A DNA stretch of 13,127 nucleotides from CAZNLL01 sp964573885 (GTDB lineage: Bacteria; Desulfobacterota; DSM-4660; Desulfatiglandales; Desulfatiglandaceae), in assembly GCA_964573885.1 (NCBI GenBank), contig CAZNLL010000113.1, positions 1-13,127 of the forward strand, given 5' to 3'. Under the pieces are notes generated by a model. The model made no database searches and was not told the origin of the DNA. It saw nothing but the letters and a program-made list of their open reading frames with translations. The translations under genes were made by a program, and so were the position numbers. Shown piece by piece: positions 13,055 through 13,127 of this stretch (positions are counted from its first letter, which is position 1; every line of letters begins with the position of its first letter).

Positions 13055-13127
<73 letters not shown>

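Overview
The window reads as a chromosomal segment of a Gram-negative, probably anaerobic bacterium. The closest fit I can infer is Desulfobacterota (former Deltaproteobacteria). The basis is gene style and content: a menaquinone-type prenyltransferase, a lone PAS histidine kinase, a single-RNB-domain ribonuclease and an exported peptidoglycan-trimming set. This is inference, not a database match. Most of the sequence is ordinary, densely coded chromosome in three blocks.

Block 1 (129-6380, plus strand) holds five genes in a row: a UbiA/MenA prenyltransferase, purB (adenylosuccinate lyase), and three envelope genes that overlap or nearly touch. The three are an exported YkuD L,D-transpeptidase-fold protein with two tandem NTF2-like domains, a single-pass membrane coiled-coil protein of unknown function, and an exported M99 (Csd4/Pgp1-like) zinc carboxypeptidase with three C-terminal beta repeats. 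The YkuD+NTF2 and M99 enzymes resemble Csd6/Pgp2 and Csd4/Pgp1, which set helical cell shape in Helicobacter and Campylobacter. Here they sit in one translationally coupled operon with a membrane protein between them. This is the most interesting system in the window.

Block 2 (6403-8382, minus strand) is an RNase II/R-family exoribonuclease. It converges on block 1 with only 22 bases between the stop codons. Its upstream region (8383-8796, 414 bases without a recognised gene) holds a candidate promoter for each flanking gene and a 186-base MITE-like element (8524-8709) with 9-base terminal inverted repeats and a 4-base TAGA direct repeat at both edges. A second, diverged copy of one end of this element (63 of 75 positions identical by hand count) lies at the left edge of the window, just upstream of the prenyltransferase. 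In both places the same end of the element faces the downstream gene.

Block 3 (8797-12992, plus strand) is a compact run: an M24B Xaa-Pro aminopeptidase, a XerD-type tyrosine recombinase, an unrecognised 198-residue soluble protein, and a soluble PAS-PAS histidine kinase coupled to it. The window ends inside an initiator tRNA-Met gene with a strong sigma70-type promoter directly in front. No CRISPR array, prophage, intact transposase or rRNA was seen.
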